From Methanosarcina sp. MSH10X1 (GTDB lineage: Archaea; Halobacteriota; Methanosarcinia; Methanosarcinales; Methanosarcinaceae): 64,000 nucleotides of DNA. A program made the position numbers and the translations under genes. The notes under the pieces were generated by a model that had not been told where the DNA came from, ran no database searches, and worked only from the letters and a program-made list of their open reading frames with translations. The stretch is taken from contig NZ_SCHL01000005.1 in the NCBI RefSeq assembly GCF_004099695.1, forward strand, positions 186,001 to 250,000, in the 5' to 3' direction. Positions within the stretch are counted from its first letter, which is position 1, and each line of letters opens with the position of its first letter. Positions 55,815-63,731 of this stretch are shown one piece after another.

Positions 55815-57152
55815 TTGAGCGAGCTTGAGAAACTGATAAATCTTGCAAAGAATGCAGCCGAAAAAATCCGGAAATACCGATTTGCACGTGTAGTCTCACA
55901 CAATGATGCCGATGGGCTGACTTCAGCCGGAATAATGGCACAGGCCCTGCTCCGGGCAGGCATCTGTTTCCAGGTTTCTATAGCTGGAAGGCTGGATGAA
56001 GCTGTGATTGAGGAAGTGAACCGAAGCGTTTCAGGAGAAGAACTTGTTATTTTCTGTGATATGGGCAGCGGGCAGCCTGAACTTATAGGTAAGGTGGCAG
56101 CCGACGTTATAGTGCTTGACCACCACAAACCTGTAGGAGAATCTCCGGCAAAGGCAGTTGTAAACGCCCATATGGCAGGAATCGATGGAGCCACTGACAT
56201 CTCGGCTTCCGGGACCTGCTATCTTGTAGCCAGAGAACTGGCAGCAGATAACATTGACCTGGCAGGGCTGGCAATTGCAGGTGCAATCGGGGACAAACAG
56301 CTTTTTCATACCGCCAATGCCTTCATTCTGGAAGAGGCTTTAAAAGCAGGAGTCGTATCTATCCGGAAAGGGCTCAAAGTAGGTGACGGAGATCTTATAG
56401 ATATGCTTGCGTACACTACCGAACCTTTCCTGGACATAACCGGATACCCTGAAAAAACTAAAGAATTTCTGGACCAGTTAGGGCTTGCAGGAAAGATAGA
56501 GGACCTTTCCGAGGAAGATGTCTCGAAGCTTGCCAATGCTGTCACCCTGAAGCTTGTCAGGCAGGCAAGCCCGGAAGCTATTGAAGCAGTAATAGGAGAA
56601 GTTTTACTCCTGAACCGGGAACTTGTAAGAAATGTTTACGATTTCATCTCAATTCTTAACACATGCGGAAAGCAGAAAATCTATGGGCTCGCTATTTCTC
56701 TCTGCCTGAAAGACCGGGAGATTGTCAATGAGGCTCTCTCTTTTAAAAATGAACATAAGAAAAAACTCGCACTGGATATCAGGGAAAATGTGGAAAAAAT
56801 CCGCAAAGGGGAGAATGTCTGGTACGTTGCTACAGTTGACGCCCTTTCTACCGGCAGCCTTGCAAGCACGGTTGTACGCTACCTTCACCCTGAACTTCCC
56901 TTTATATGCATAAACGAATCCGAAGGTATTCTCAAAGTCTCTGCAAGAGGCACCCGCGAACTTGTCTCAAAGGGTCTTGACCTTGCTTTCGCCCTGAGGG
57001 AAGCCGCAGGCGCAGTCGGCGGAAGCGGAGGCGGACACAATGTAGCTTCCGGGGCTGCAATCCCGCTCGGAAGTGCAGAGGAATTCCTGAGCATTGCAGA
57101 CCGAATAATAGGTGACCAGCTCCAAAAGCCCGGAAAAGGAAAATCAAGATAA
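55815..57152 (+). CDS. DHH-family phosphoesterase, archaeal RecJ-like
   Basis: The 445-residue protein carries the DHH domain with SHNDADGLTS and LDHHKP (motifs I-III), and a DHHA1 domain with GGSGGGHNVASGA near 405. This is the archaeal RecJ/GAN group of Mn2+-dependent exonucleases linked to replication (GINS/CMG) and repair. Some members act on RNA or single-stranded DNA. Start TTG 55815. Pcc1 follows after 90 nt. The tRNA-Gly gene lies upstream on the other strand, so the promoter region is shared. Confidence 0.9.
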   Translation: MSELEKLINLAKNAAEKIRKYRFARVVSHNDADGLTSAGIMAQALLRAGICFQVSIAGRLDEAVIEEVNRSVSGEELVIFCDMGSGQPELIGKVAADVIVLDHHKPVGESPAKAVVNAHMAGIDGATDISASGTCYLVARELAADNIDLAGLAIAGAIGDKQLFHTANAFILEEALKAGVVSIRKGLKVGDGDLIDMLAYTTEPFLDITGYPEKTKEFLDQLGLAGKIEDLSEEDVSKLANAVTLKLVRQASPEAIEAVIGEVLLLNRELVRNVYDFISILNTCGKQKIYGLAISLCLKDREIVNEALSFKNEHKKKLALDIRENVEKIRKGENVWYVATVDALSTGSLASTVVRYLHPELPFICINESEGILKVSARGTRELVSKGLDLAFALREAAGAVGGSGGGHNVASGAAIPLGSAEEFLSIADRIIGDQLQKPGKGKSR

Positions 57153-57242
57153 ATTGTAGCAAGATAAAATCATAAGAACGCCACGGAATAAAAAGCCGGA
57201 AGCGGTGAAGATAAACAGTTGACAAAATGATGAGGAACGCTT

Positions 57243-57497
57243 ATGAAAATTACAGGTACGATAGAATTTCCGGATCCCGAATCAAGGCGGTGTGCTGCGA
57301 AAATTCTGCAAGCTCTTTCACCGGATAATCTCAGGAGCATGGAAAGTGAGATTAGTGATGAGAGGGTAGCTGTCCGGTTTCATGCCGAGAAAATAGGTTC
57401 CCTGCTGGCGACAGTTGACGATTTTCTTATGAACGTTAAAATCGGGGAAGGAGTCGAGCAGGTGCTGGAAAAGGGAGAACACGTACGGAAGAGCTAA
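57243..57497 (+). CDS. pcc1: KEOPS complex subunit Pcc1
   Basis: The 84-residue small alpha/beta protein matches Pcc1 of the KEOPS complex, which makes the t6A modification of ANN-decoding tRNAs. Family features are IEFPDPESRRCAAKILQALSPDN and ISDERVAVRFHAEKIGSLLATVDDFLMNV. It dimerises in the complex and binds Kae1. It stands in the order RecJ-like gene then pcc1, an arrangement seen in other archaea. Confidence 0.9.
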   Translation: MKITGTIEFPDPESRRCAAKILQALSPDNLRSMESEISDERVAVRFHAEKIGSLLATVDDFLMNVKIGEGVEQVLEKGEHVRKS

Positions 57498-57635
57498 GTT
57501 TATCTCCCAGCTCATCTTTTTCCCTTTTGTTCTCCCTTTATTTCTTCCTTATTCTTTCGTTTTTTCCATTTCTTGCTTTATTCTCTTTTCTTCATTTCTT
57601 GCTTTATTCTCTCTTTGATTTGCTTGCGAGAACCG

Positions 57636-59933
57636 TCACCTGCCTGAACCTTCTCTCCAGAGTATAATAAGTTCTCTGAGCCTCTCTTTCGTAAGTTCCG
57701 CTCCGGTCTCAGGGATTTGCAGCCCACTGCGGTAAATATGAATAGCTTCCTGTAGTTCTCCCGTACTTATCTTTTCCCCTTCCTGAGAAGCCGGGCGATT
57801 CCACGGATTCCAGGAGCAAACTGTCCAGCTCCAGTTCCGTATAACTTCGCCGTCTCCAGTTCTGGCAACGACTGTGACGTTATAAAGTCCCTGAGAGCTG
57901 ATAGTCTCCAGGTAGGAACTATTCTTTACACTGGATTCGTTTTTCCTGTTTTCTCCGTTAAGATACCAGCTTATATCGCAGGCATAGTTTGTACTGACGT
58001 TGAATGCATGCCCCTCTCCGCTGTAAGTCGTGATATTCCCTCCGGGGCTGGCTGAACTAATTGAAAGTGGAATCACTGTTATATAACCGGGTTTTGCCAG
58101 GGTGTCCGATCCTTCACTGTTGCTGACAGTAAGAGAAACAGCATAATTCCCTTGAGAGCCGTAGGTGTAAGCTGGGTTCCGGGCTGTTGAATCCGTTCTT
58201 CCATCACCGTCCATATCCCATTCCCAGGAAAAGGCGTTGCTGGAAAGATCTCTGAACTGGACCTTAAGGGGGTAAAGCCCGGCTGTAAGGTCTGAAGAAA
58301 AGCCAGCCTCAGGAAGTACATTGTTAGTTGTGAGAGCCTTAATGCAGAGATTTGCTTCCGAGCTGCCGGCGGATATATCCTCCCACCTGATCCCGTTAGG
58401 GCTAACATAGCTTTCTCCGGGATTTGCCCGCGCCTTGCTGCTGTAAAAGACTACAGGCTGTTCAACTGCAAGAGGACCTGAAGCTGAAGGGTTAGCGAAT
58501 CTTATAACTATCGAAAATTTCTCTCCGGCAAGTAATGGCACTTCTGATTTAAGCACATGTGTGTGATATCCAGGGAAGGAGTATCGGCCGTTTTCCTGTG
58601 CAATGAACCCCTGTTCCCGATTAACGGGGCCTGAGACAGGGTTTTTGTATACGTATATCTCGTAAGCCGTATTAAGGTCCGTAGTATAGAATCCTATGGC
58701 TCTGAGGGTTTCGTTTCTTTCCGACGAGAAAACATTGCCGCCCCAGGCAACCAGACTTCCTGTATATTCTTTCGATATTATCCACCCAAGAGGGTCATAT
58801 TGATAGATATGATCGTAATTATTTCGGCTTTCAGCTGAAAACACGGCATTTTCATTATATCCCAGTCTTGTATCGTAATAGGAAATATAGAAGTACCCGC
58901 TCTCACCCCAGGTATTGCCCCAGCTATTCTTCACTATAAATGCCCCGTCTCCAGGGGGAACCTGTGCAAACGAATATCTGTCAAAAGAATCGTTCCAGCC
59001 CACAATGGTTACAGCATGATTAACACGCTGGCTTCCCGTATATCGATAAGCATGATTTTTTCCCTGATAATAACCCGGATTCCAGTACATTGTGGAGTAC
59101 ACAGCCCCTTGTTCCTTAACTATGGTTTTGAGAACCTCGTTATCCAGAGGACCTGTCTTTCCCGGCAGAAGAAGCGCTTCCTGCACATGCTTCTTTTCGG
59201 GAAACCCTGCAGGCGAATAGGTAGAGGAATCGTTATAAGGGTCTTCGGATTCATTTACAGGTCCGCTCCAGCGGGAAAGGTATGCTGTTGATATCAGTGC
59301 ATTACCGCCTTCACTGGGAGTAAGATCAAAACCCTGCGGATAGCCGTCTGACATAAGGTTTTTCATGTTATTTTCGGAAAAATCATATATTTCTCCTTCT
59401 TTTCCCACGATGTAAGATTCAAGAGAAGCAATAGTTGAAAAAGCCCAGCAGCTTCCATCCTTCCCCTGGTTCTTTGCAGCCGTTACTTTCCCTTCCTTGC
59501 GCAGATCATAAACGGGCGGAAGGTCCGAGCCTGAAGCCTTCAATAAAAGCCTTCCTCCGGGGCTTTCAAGTTCCGGAAGATTCACAGGTGCGGGCTTATA
59601 CCCTGTGCCTGAAATCTGTTCATCTCCGTCGCCCGGAGAAAGCGGTTCAATGGGGTAAGGCTGCACGCCCTCCAGAAAGTCGGGATTCATCGGTGCCGTT
59701 TCAATCGCAGGCTCAACAGCGGGTTCAGCAGGAGGTGTGCAGTTCTGCGGCATTTCAGGAGCTTCGGCACTTCCTGCAGCAAGACCCGGGCTGCCCGGCA
59801 GGCACAAAATCAAGACCATAATCACAGGCAGAAGAAACCTCGTTTTTTTTAGCAGAGAGAATATTATTATTTTCAAGATTTTTAGCCTCAGTGAAATTGT
59901 CTCCCGATCAGCTTTCAGAAGATCTCTGAGCAC
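57636..59933 (-). CDS. Secreted papain-family (C1A) cysteine protease with PKD domain
   Basis: The 765-residue protein is exported: a hydrophobic segment (about 33-52, LPVIMVLILCLPGSPGLAAG) follows a charged start. The peptidase domain (about 138-370) has Gln156 and catalytic Cys162 in NQGKDGSCWAFS, His in NHAVTIVGW and Asn in KNSWGNTWG, so all active-site residues are intact. A lectin-like beta domain (about 390-520), a PKD domain (about 535-610), a second Ig-like domain and a C-terminal helical domain (TGELQEAIHIYRSG) follow. GTG 59933 is assumed as the start. There is no SD. It should cleave extracellular proteins or surface proteins. Confidence 0.87.
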   Translation of the reverse strand: MLRDLLKADRETISLRLKILKIIIFSLLKKTRFLLPVIMVLILCLPGSPGLAAGSAEAPEMPQNCTPPAEPAVEPAIETAPMNPDFLEGVQPYPIEPLSPGDGDEQISGTGYKPAPVNLPELESPGGRLLLKASGSDLPPVYDLRKEGKVTAAKNQGKDGSCWAFSTIASLESYIVGKEGEIYDFSENNMKNLMSDGYPQGFDLTPSEGGNALISTAYLSRWSGPVNESEDPYNDSSTYSPAGFPEKKHVQEALLLPGKTGPLDNEVLKTIVKEQGAVYSTMYWNPGYYQGKNHAYRYTGSQRVNHAVTIVGWNDSFDRYSFAQVPPGDGAFIVKNSWGNTWGESGYFYISYYDTRLGYNENAVFSAESRNNYDHIYQYDPLGWIISKEYTGSLVAWGGNVFSSERNETLRAIGFYTTDLNTAYEIYVYKNPVSGPVNREQGFIAQENGRYSFPGYHTHVLKSEVPLLAGEKFSIVIRFANPSASGPLAVEQPVVFYSSKARANPGESYVSPNGIRWEDISAGSSEANLCIKALTTNNVLPEAGFSSDLTAGLYPLKVQFRDLSSNAFSWEWDMDGDGRTDSTARNPAYTYGSQGNYAVSLTVSNSEGSDTLAKPGYITVIPLSISSASPGGNITTYSGEGHAFNVSTNYACDISWYLNGENRKNESSVKNSSYLETISSQGLYNVTVVARTGDGEVIRNWSWTVCSWNPWNRPASQEGEKISTGELQEAIHIYRSGLQIPETGAELTKERLRELIILWREGSGR

Positions 59934-60379
59934 TGGCAGGGATTTTAATCTTTGTCTTTATTTTAAGACTGACTTATAGAACTATTTACGGGATTTGTCT
60001 ATAAGTCTTTTTCCAACTGAGCATATTTTTTTATTATATAATTAAACTATTTCATTGATGTAAATCCCTGCAAAAACCTGTATAGGGGTTATGTGTCAGT
60101 GAAAAAGTCATAATCTTTCTTGAAAATGGGGCAAACTCAATACGTAAAAAATTAGGTCATGTGAGGGTTTCTTAGGAGTACTCAAATCTCCTGTTTTTAC
60201 TTATCTGAATTTAATCTCAGTTGATTTATTTTGATAAACTTCCCAGTTTCGGTTAATCGGTTTATGGTTAATCGGTTTATTAATTTATATATCCCAGGCT
60301 GAGGTGATGTTTCCAATGGAAAGAAACATTACTCTTGCCTTTCCATATTCTATAGGGTATATTATAAGGGGGTGAAAAC
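59934..60379. other. Gene-free divergent promoter region
   Basis: About 450 nt between the protease gene (minus) and the ferritin-like gene (plus). A short duplicated word ggttaatcggttta occurs at about 60250-60280. No gene is seen. Confidence 0.45.
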
Positions 60380-60655
60380 CTGCTCTCGGAAACACTTGCT
60401 GACCTTGACAAAACCAGACCTGAAGACCTTGACAAGGAAATCCTCAGAGCTGCCATGATTGCTGAACTCGATGCTATCAATATTTATGAGCAGATGGCGA
60501 ACCTGGCGAAAAGCGAGAAAATCCGCAAAATTCTGCTTGACATTGCCAGAAAAGAAAAAATTCACGTAGCTATGTTTGAAACCGTACTTCTGCAAACCGA
60601 CAAAGAATTTTTAAGAATCTATTCAGACTACGCTCTGGCTAGAAGTAGAAAATAA
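60380..60655 (+). CDS. Ferritin-like diiron protein with apparent CTG start
   Basis: The 91-residue helical protein resembles small ferritin-like proteins of the encapsulated-ferritin/rubrerythrin group: AMIAELDAINIYEQMANLA and LDIARKEKIHVAMFETVLL supply Glu29, Glu37, Glu59, His62 and Glu67 as probable iron ligands. It may oxidise or store iron or remove peroxide. The reading frame begins after a TAA, and GGGGGTGA at 60368-60375 is followed by CTG CTC TCG GAA. No ATG/GTG/TTG occurs in frame before the conserved helix, so CTG 60380 is the probable start (M-L-S-E-T-L). A frame from ATG 60455 would lose the first helix. Confidence 0.75.
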   Translation: MLSETLADLDKTRPEDLDKEILRAAMIAELDAINIYEQMANLAKSEKIRKILLDIARKEKIHVAMFETVLLQTDKEFLRIYSDYALARSRK

Positions 60656-60661
60656 ATTTTA

Positions 60662-60756
60662 TTTTTTCTTCATTTTTCTTCATTTTTTCTTCATTTTTTC
60701 TTCATTTTTTCTTCATTTTTTCTTCATTTTTTCTTCATTTTTTCTTCATTTTTTCT
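60662..60756. repeat. 11-bp T-rich tandem repeat after the ferritin-like gene
   Basis: The unit cttcatttttt is repeated about eight to nine times, starting a few nt after the stop codon. T-runs of six in each unit make an efficient archaeal termination zone. Confidence 0.85.
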
Positions 60757-60834
60757 TTTTTTTCTTACTTCTCCGCTCTTAACCCTCAATATTAACCTTT
60801 ATCTTGCCATAGCCATAATTTCTATTGATCTCTC

Positions 60835-61290
60835 ATGCTTGAAGAATACGAGAAAAAGCGACATTTTAAAAAGACTCCTGAACCATTAGCCAGCAATTTT
60901 ACAAAAAATTCTGACAAGCCGATTTTTGTGGTTCAGCGGCATGCCGCGCGCAACCTTCATTATGATTTCCGCCTGGAAGTGGACGGGGTTCTGAAAAGCT
61001 GGGCTGTACCAAAGGAGCCTCCAAAAGAGGCAGGAACTCGAAGGCTTGCTGTCGAGACTGAAGATCATCCTCTGGCATATGCCGATTTCGAGGGAGAAAT
61101 CCCGGCTGGAGAGTACGGAGCCGGCACGGTTGAGATCTGGGATAGGGGAACTTTTAAGCTTTTGAAGCGTGAAGAAAGGGAAATTGTGGTGACACTTGAG
61201 GGAGAAAAACTGAATGGGGATTACGTTTTAATCAGGACAAAATACGGAAAAGGGGAAAAAGGCTGGCTCTTATTTAAAAAGGCCCAGTGA
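60835..61290 (+). CDS. LigD-type DNA repair 3'-phosphoesterase
   Basis: The 151-residue protein is the phosphoesterase (PE) module of bacterial LigD as a stand-alone protein. It trims 3'-phosphates and 3'-ribonucleotides from DNA ends before joining. Active-site sequences are VVQRHAARNLHYDFRLEVDG (His and Asp/Arg ligands), KSWAVPKEP, TEDHPLAYADFEGEIPAGEYGAG and the final GWLLFKK. No Ku or polymerase gene is adjacent. The ATG has no strong SD. Confidence 0.93.
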   Translation: MLEEYEKKRHFKKTPEPLASNFTKNSDKPIFVVQRHAARNLHYDFRLEVDGVLKSWAVPKEPPKEAGTRRLAVETEDHPLAYADFEGEIPAGEYGAGTVEIWDRGTFKLLKREEREIVVTLEGEKLNGDYVLIRTKYGKGEKGWLLFKKAQ

Positions 61291-61398
61291 GGGCTGACTG
61301 TGCCTTGAGATTCAGGAATACTTAAACCGTGTGGCATCCGGATGCCCGGATTTCGGGCTTGGACCCTGAGCTTTTTAAAGCATTATGAGTATAAGCAT

Positions 61399-61773
61399 AT
61401 GGGGATACTTACGGAAGAAAGGGTAAAAATCAATGTTTTTGAAACTGCCGGGGAAAACTGCTGTGTTGCCGCCTGCGACGGACAGAAAGTTTATGACAGA
61501 ATTACAGCCGCGCTCTGCGAAAATAAAGCAATCGAGCTCTCTTTTGCAGAGACGAGTGAGCTGACGCCTGCCTTCCTGAATTCGGCAATAGGGCAGCTTT
61601 ACGGCTGTTTTCCCGCAGAACAGATTGAGAGCAACCTCTTATTCACGGATATCTCCGAGGAAGATGAGATTATTCTTAAGAGGGTCATCGAGCGGGCGAA
61701 AACCTATTTTGAGCACGCGTATACCTGTAGAAAGGCACTGAAAGACGTGCTTGGAGGAGAAGAGGATGCGTAA
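61399..61773 (+). CDS. STAS-like domain (DUF4325) protein
   Basis: The 124-residue protein resembles the STAS-like DUF4325 family: VKINVFETAGENCCVAACDG at the start, then IELSFAETSELTPAFLNSAIG, the typical strand-helix part with a Ser/Thr-rich turn. In bacteria it can accompany histidine-kinase-like proteins and defence genes. The frame extends to ATG 61342, but the domain begins at 61399. Neither start has an SD. Its last 8 nt overlap the PIN-domain gene, implying joint translation. Confidence 0.7.
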   Translation: MGILTEERVKINVFETAGENCCVAACDGQKVYDRITAALCENKAIELSFAETSELTPAFLNSAIGQLYGCFPAEQIESNLLFTDISEEDEIILKRVIERAKTYFEHAYTCRKALKDVLGGEEDA

Positions 61774-62398
61774 GAGCATTCACCGCGCAACCGTTTATCC
61801 TGTAAAGCGCCGCCCGAGGCTTCGCGCTGTGGCATCCAGGTCCGCAAAACCTCTCCCTGTAAAGGTCCATCCCATAGACAAATATGATTTTCCCGAAGGC
61901 AAAGACTACTTCTTTGACACCAACATCTGGCTGTACATTTACGGCCCGATCGGCTGGCCTGACCAGCGGTCGGACGCCTATTCCAGAGCCCTGAGGGAAA
62001 TCCGGAACTCCGAAGGCGCGATCTACATAAACTGCATGATAATTTCGGAGTTTATCAACGCCTTCTCCAGGATCGAGTTCAAGCAGCAGACCGACTTTAC
62101 GCGGTTCAAGGAATTCCGAAACTCCCTTGCCTTCCGGGCGATTGCGCAGGATATAGCCTACAATGTGAGAAAAATCCTTAAAAGCACCCTTGCCTGCGAC
62201 CCCGAACTGCAGGCGATAGACCTCCCCGAAGTCATGGACCTCTTCGAGCAGGGAAAATACGATTTCAACGACCTCCTCTTTGCCCAGGTCTGCCGTGCAA
62301 AAAATCTGGTTTTCGTAACCCATGACAAGGATTTCAGCGAACTCGGAGTCGAGATCCTGACCGCAAACGAGAAGTTGATGAATACCGGGAGAGGATGA
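61766..62398 (+). CDS. PIN-domain nuclease, VapC-like toxin candidate
   Basis: The protein has 210 residues. A basic N-terminus (about 1-40) precedes a PIN domain with Asp51 in FFDTNIWLYIYG, Glu in MIISEFINAF, Asp in YDFNDLLFAQV and Asp in THDKDFSEL, the four acidic metal ligands of Mg2+-dependent RNases. ATG 61766 has GGAGGAGAAGAGG upstream and overlaps the stop of the DUF4325 gene. A HicB-like gene overlaps its end. It therefore probably acts as a toxin with one of these two neighbours as antitoxin, which is inference. Confidence 0.85.
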   Translation: MRKSIHRATVYPVKRRPRLRAVASRSAKPLPVKVHPIDKYDFPEGKDYFFDTNIWLYIYGPIGWPDQRSDAYSRALREIRNSEGAIYINCMIISEFINAFSRIEFKQQTDFTRFKEFRNSLAFRAIAQDIAYNVRKILKSTLACDPELQAIDLPEVMDLFEQGKYDFNDLLFAQVCRAKNLVFVTHDKDFSELGVEILTANEKLMNTGRG

Positions 62399-62607
62399 CC
62401 GTGAAGTTTAAAGTCTGGCTTCAAAAGTCTGATGAAGGAGGCTATACTGCCCAATGCCTTGAAATTCCTGCTGCCATAAGTGAAGGAAAGACTAAAGAAG
62501 AAGCTCTCGACAATATTAAGGAAGCTATTGAGCTTGTTCTGGAATTCACGGGTGGAGAGGTTCAGGTACATGGTGAAGTTGTGACGGTGGATGTTTCTTT
62601 TCTGTGA
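62395..62607 (+). CDS. HicB-like antitoxin
   Basis: The 70-residue protein of the HicB fold has FKVWLQKSDEGGYTAQCLEIP, ISEGKTKEEALDNIKEAIELVLE, followed by a short beta end. HicB proteins neutralise HicA mRNA interferases, but no HicA is visible near it. The ATG overlaps the PIN gene stop by 4 nt (ATGA). GTG 62401, two codons in, is better spaced from GGGAGAGG and may be the true start. The overlap suggests it works with the PIN protein instead. Confidence 0.85.
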   Translation: MTVKFKVWLQKSDEGGYTAQCLEIPAAISEGKTKEEALDNIKEAIELVLEFTGGEVQVHGEVVTVDVSFL

Positions 62608-62630
62608 TTTTGTCAATCTAAGGTTAATTC

Positions 62631-62798
62631 TCACCCATTGTCAGGTTTAACCTCAAGGTAGAGTTCAATTGCTTCTTTTATTCTTCTATTTAATTCGTCA
62701 AGCGTTTTTGCCTGTGTATGACATCCCGGAAGTTCGGGAACAGAAGCTACGTAGATTCCATCTTCGTCCTGTTCAATAACGACGGTGAATTCTCTCAC
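62631..62798 (-). CDS. Second HicB-like antitoxin, 55 residues
   Basis: A GTG at 62798, with GAGG about 8 nt upstream, opens a frame reading VREFTVVIEQDEDGIYVASV, then PELPGCHTQAKTLDELNRRIKEAIELYLE and a stop. This is a typical HicB fold protein, near the minimum size. It converges on the plus-strand HicB-like gene with 23 nt between stops. No HicA partner is seen directly upstream or downstream. Confidence 0.8.
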   Translation of the reverse strand: MREFTVVIEQDEDGIYVASVPELPGCHTQAKTLDELNRRIKEAIELYLEVKPDNG

Positions 62799-62857
62799 TT
62801 AAGTGTGCCTCTTCTTATTTAGACTTGTTTAAAAAAAGAAAATTGGTTGGACAGCTA

Positions 62858-63016
62858 TTAGCCTTTTAAGAAATCCATTAATTCCTTTTCGGACTTTCTG
62901 TATCGTGATATGGGAGGTTTGGATTTTTCATTCATTTCAAATAAGGAATGTAGCTTGCTAATGGCAACAGGGTCTAATATGTGTAGAGAGTTCTGCTCCA
63001 GATATTTTAATGGCAT
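62858..63016 (-). CDS. Small unknown protein after DUF2283
   Basis: The 52-residue protein starts MPLKYLEQNSLHILDPVAIS, with a basic, Lys/Ser/Arg-rich end ending KELMDFLKG. AAAGGAT is about 5 nt before ATG 63016. The frame can be extended to 63064, overlapping the DUF2283 stop by 17 nt. It is probably co-transcribed with DUF2283. No family is recognised. Confidence 0.55.
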   Translation of the reverse strand: MPLKYLEQNSLHILDPVAISKLHSLFEMNEKSKPPISRYRKSEKELMDFLKG

Positions 63017-63047
63017 ATTGATCCTTTCGAGATTTTTAGAAAATAAA

Positions 63048-63419
63048 TTAACAGTTAAGCGCAATTTCCTGACTGCTTATAGGGAGATTAATACTGTTCA
63101 ATCCCAGAGCATTAAGGCCTTTGTCAACCAGTTTATTTCTTTTGCTAACGCTCATTTTCATGGTTATCCTGATATTTTCCTGACTAATATCTATGGCGGC
63201 TTCAAAATATCTGACATTGCGCAGATCTTCTTTTGCAAGGTTAAATCTTTTTGAAGCATCAAGAATCTCGATAGCCATGATCTGATGGTCTTCGCTAATA
63301 TCAAGGATTATACCATCCAGATCAGCGGAAGTTTTGTACTTTTTATCGCTTCCGTAAAAGAAAATGCTGTCATTCTCAAAGTCGTAATCGTATTTAGTTA
63401 CCAGAGATTCCTGCCTCAT
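63048..63419 (-). CDS. DUF2283 domain protein, probable antitoxin
   Basis: The 123-residue protein has a DUF2283-like domain: YDYDFENDSIFFYGSDKKY, then SADLDGIILDISEDHQIMAIEILDASKRF, followed by a helical C-terminal half. In many genomes DUF2283 genes lie beside DUF4258 genes and behave as antitoxin partners. ATG 63419 has GGAGGAG 6 nt upstream. The frameshifted DUF4258-like gene overlaps its start by 26 nt, which fits a toxin-antitoxin pair. Confidence 0.82.
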   Translation of the reverse strand: MRQESLVTKYDYDFENDSIFFYGSDKKYKTSADLDGIILDISEDHQIMAIEILDASKRFNLAKEDLRNVRYFEAAIDISQENIRITMKMSVSKRNKLVDKGLNALGLNSINLPISSQEIALNC

Positions 63420-63731
63420 CCGGTCTCCTCCTCTTTTTTGCCTCTTCAAGGAAACAGGTCACCAGGTTGAGTATTAGCGGACTGGTGCTTTTAATACTTA
63501 TTATAACGATCAGGTCGTATTTTTCTGTTCTCTCGTAGTAGAGCTTAAACTTATCCTCTTCTTGTTTAAGTATTCCAACAGGCTGTTCCTTAAGTATTAT
63601 GTTGTATATTCCATTAAATCTGGATGTACTTCACTTTTACGTTGATTAATTCTTTCTTGAAAATGATAAGTGGCACGTATATTATCTTTATTAATTTTCG
63701 ATAAACAATTTAATAAAATGCCTACATCCAT
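63394..63731 (-). pseudogene. DUF4258-like toxin-type gene with a single frameshift
   Basis: ATG 63731 opens a frame with M-D-V-G-I-L-L-N-C-L and NIRATYHFQERINQRKSE, which then stops. The adjacent frame carries FNGIYNIILKEQPVG, LKQEEDKFKLYYERTEKYDL and LVTCFLEEAKKRRR to a stop at 63394. Adding one T in the run around 63616-63619 joins both into one protein of about 112 residues. It is therefore a recently broken gene, a programmed frameshift, or a sequencing error. It precedes and overlaps its DUF2283 partner. Confidence 0.65.
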
